This document shows positions 7,301-7,941 of a stretch of 7,941 bases of DNA, piece after piece; the stretch's first letter is position 1; every line of letters starts with the position of its first letter. The DNA comes from Lysobacterales bacterium. GTDB taxonomy: Bacteria; Pseudomonadota; Gammaproteobacteria; Xanthomonadales; SZUA-5. The stretch covers positions 1 to 7,941 of the forward strand of contig JANJUH010000418.1 in the NCBI GenBank assembly GCA_024710675.1, in the 5' to 3' direction. Below the pieces are notes generated by a model, which had not been told where the DNA came from, did not search any database, and saw nothing but the letters and a program-made list of their open reading frames with translations. The position numbers and the translations under genes were made by a program.

Positions 7301-7941
7301 ATGGTGCCGAGCGTGCGGGCGAGCGCCTCGTCGATGGCTTCCGGCGTCTCGGCACGCGACAGCAGGTTGGCCAGCGACTGCTCGAGTACCGTGAGCTGGG
7401 CCCCGAACTCCAGGCCCTGCTCCTGCTCCAGCAAGATCTCGCGGCGGCCGCGCAGCACCGCCTGCAGGCGATTGACCTCGGCATAGAGCGCGCTGGTCTG
7501 GCCGAGCAGGCTGGCGCGCTGTTGCGCGTCGCTCTGCTCGAAACCGGCGATCAGCTCGCCGAGGCCATCCAGCGATTCGGCGAGGCCATCGAGTCGCTCG
7601 GAGACCGCGGCCAGCGCGCCCGAGGTCTTGGCCACCTCGATCGCCTGCGCCGACTCCGCTAGGCCCTGCCGCAGCGCCGCGAAGGCCGCCGGCTCGGCGA
7701 AGAAGCGCAGCGCGCGCTCGCCGATGCGGCCCTGTTCCTCGACGATGCGCGCATCCAGCGCATCGACGGCGACGCCATCCACATGTGGTTGTTCCTTGAG
7801 CCCGGACAACTCGCCGCGCTGGCGCTTGAGGGCACGGATCGCATCGGTGAAATCCTCGGGCTTCTGCCACAGCAGGCTGGCGACCTTCGACAAGAGTTCG
7901 CCGGTCTTGCGCCCGGCATCCTCGACCGCGCCGCGTGCCGC
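4366..7941 (-). CDS. Large DUF3686-type AAA+ ATPase ('DNA repair ATPase'), 5' end cut by the window edge
   Basis: The frame stays open from the window edge to TAG at 4366, giving 1191 residues. The TTG at 7893 is a possible start, but the frame continues above it and family members, as I recall, exceed 1500 residues, so the true start is probably outside. In-window residues ~1-330 are charged, Leu/Ala-rich and probably coiled-coil. Residues ~340-420 are the DUF3686 signature (LGRHRFTIERRPLEL, then ETTEVYRAEFLAW). A helical stretch follows. The AAA+ module (~745-1000) has Walker A SPPGYGKTT (753-761), Walker B MLYVDD (Asp821/Asp822), sensor-1 Asn869 in AGNP, Arg887 in LANR placed like the MoxR arginine, and a sensor-2-like GSYRNM (Arg998). 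The tail is helical. It should be a cytoplasmic ring ATPase that remodels a partner. The DNA-repair label is historical: no nuclease, helicase or DNA-binding motif is visible, and the true role is unknown. Confidence 0.88.
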   Translation of the reverse strand, partial: AARGAVEDAGRKTGELLSKVASLLWQKPEDFTDAIRALKRQRGELSGLKEQPHVDGVAVDALDARIVEEQGRIGERALRFFAEPAAFAALRQGLAESAQAIEVAKTSGALAAVSERLDGLAESLDGLGELIAGFEQSDAQQRASLLGQTSALYAEVNRLQAVLRGRREILLEQEQGLEFGAQLTVLEQSLANLLSRAETPEAIDEALARTLGTIEQLEGRFGSQPGFLGELVTRREAALEAFAARREQIGAQRARRAQGLREAITRVLDGVPRRIARLSSTEELNAFFAGDTLVERARVQLGELRALGDAVAADELDGRLRSMKEAGLRDLRDRLDLGSAGESLTLGRHRFTIERRPLELALLHDERGLSLQLTGTDYRVRLDEPAAEQHRSVWGQVLPNETTEVYRAEFLAWRLWRRAGQGDAVVQAALAAGAGEQLAQVVAEEALKHPAEDYQRGVHDADAARILAELARIAAQAGELRWPAPARVLAQMAYAALDPGEQGASRALAAGLSWFLARGQAMPVPPSWTQRLEQAANALGLPATPARLDAAARHLAASLSAAPTAFAASAEALDLAERCTRELPKNALAALESSLAPGEKLELARSWCAVIDPAAASATQLEAAAILCLPALPRERVNVALHTRIEGLAGEHPRVQGGVLALDFPEFLERLAHHEQVISPEWHAFAALRHKLSERERARLGLDRFLAKPLAGFVRNRLIDEVYLPLVGNNLAKQIGTLGDARSDRSGLLLLISPPGYGKTTLMEYIADRLGMIFVRVNGPTLGHEVTSLDPAQAPHRGAGDELVKLNLGLAMGANVMLYVDDIQHCSPEFLQKFISLADGTRRIDAVVDGVARTIDMRGKRFALVMAGNPYTESGEAFRIPDMLANRADVYNLGDVLSGREALFADSYIENALTANPTSAPLAERPRAEIQQVLRIARGEDEAPPPGLPGGIQAIELVRRMVKVRDVLARVNAAYVASAAQDDAYRAEPPFKLQGSYRNMVKLAAQLSPLMTDGELDSLLRDHYRGEAQTLGARAEENLIRLAHLIGQPSAEEAARWQEIVDNFRRLAKQGGKQADGATRAAQVLADIALQLEKQQGEAARVGKALEALGALADIRTALARDPRLDMPPSLAEALAAMAKAYEETLVPLVSALHHKMTLDHDIWQQVRGVRTELDALARRVVAKRGPGTEK

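Noticed and set aside
6565..7662. Plus-strand open frame of 365 codons opposite the ATPase N-terminal part
   Set aside because: Its composition mirrors the coiled-coil coding strand and it has no motif or ribosome-binding support.
1..7941. tRNA, rRNA, CRISPR array, insertion sequence, riboswitch
   Set aside because: I found no cloverleaf, no rRNA stretch, no regularly spaced direct repeats, no transposase and no known riboswitch in the two gaps; the rest of the window is coding.

Overview
The window is high-GC bacterial DNA with three protein genes, all on the minus strand: a large AAA+ ATPase (cut by the right edge), an RlmN/Cfr-family radical SAM RNA methyltransferase (complete), and a secreted multidomain subtilisin-like protease (cut by the left edge). 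Strong GC bias at third codon positions fills the other frames with long spurious open frames on both strands. The protease type, a Clp/CRP-type operator in front of it, and a palindromic intergenic repeat of a style common in that group suggest a Gammaproteobacterium near Xanthomonadales (Lysobacterales). That placement is inference, because there is no rRNA or marker gene to fix it.

Layout in the direction of transcription (right to left). 7941-4366 encodes the C-terminal 1191 residues of a 'DNA repair ATPase' / DUF3686 protein: long helical or coiled-coil region, DUF3686 core, MoxR-like AAA+ module, helical tail. After its stop comes a gap of 173 bp. It holds two inverted, diverged copies of a ~45-nt unit (4273-4362); the copy next to the stop can form a 13-bp hairpin in the ATPase transcript. 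The methyltransferase follows (4192-3140). A second gap of 167 bp (2973-3139) carries a perfect CRP/Clp consensus palindrome, a second smaller TCACA/TGTGA palindrome about three helical turns closer to the protease, and a small GC hairpin. The protease (2972 to beyond position 1) shows a signal peptide, an I9-like propeptide, a catalytic domain with an inserted PA domain, then FN3-like, P/Homo B and cadherin/Ig-like domains.

The three genes do not form an obvious pathway. The gaps, the repeat and the private operator suggest separate transcription units: a cytoplasmic ATPase of unknown function, an RNA-modifying enzyme, and an exported protease probably under cAMP or cyclic-di-GMP-linked control. 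The least understood item is the ATPase, whose 'DNA repair' name is not supported by anything visible. The sharpest regulatory signal is the operator at 3043-3058.
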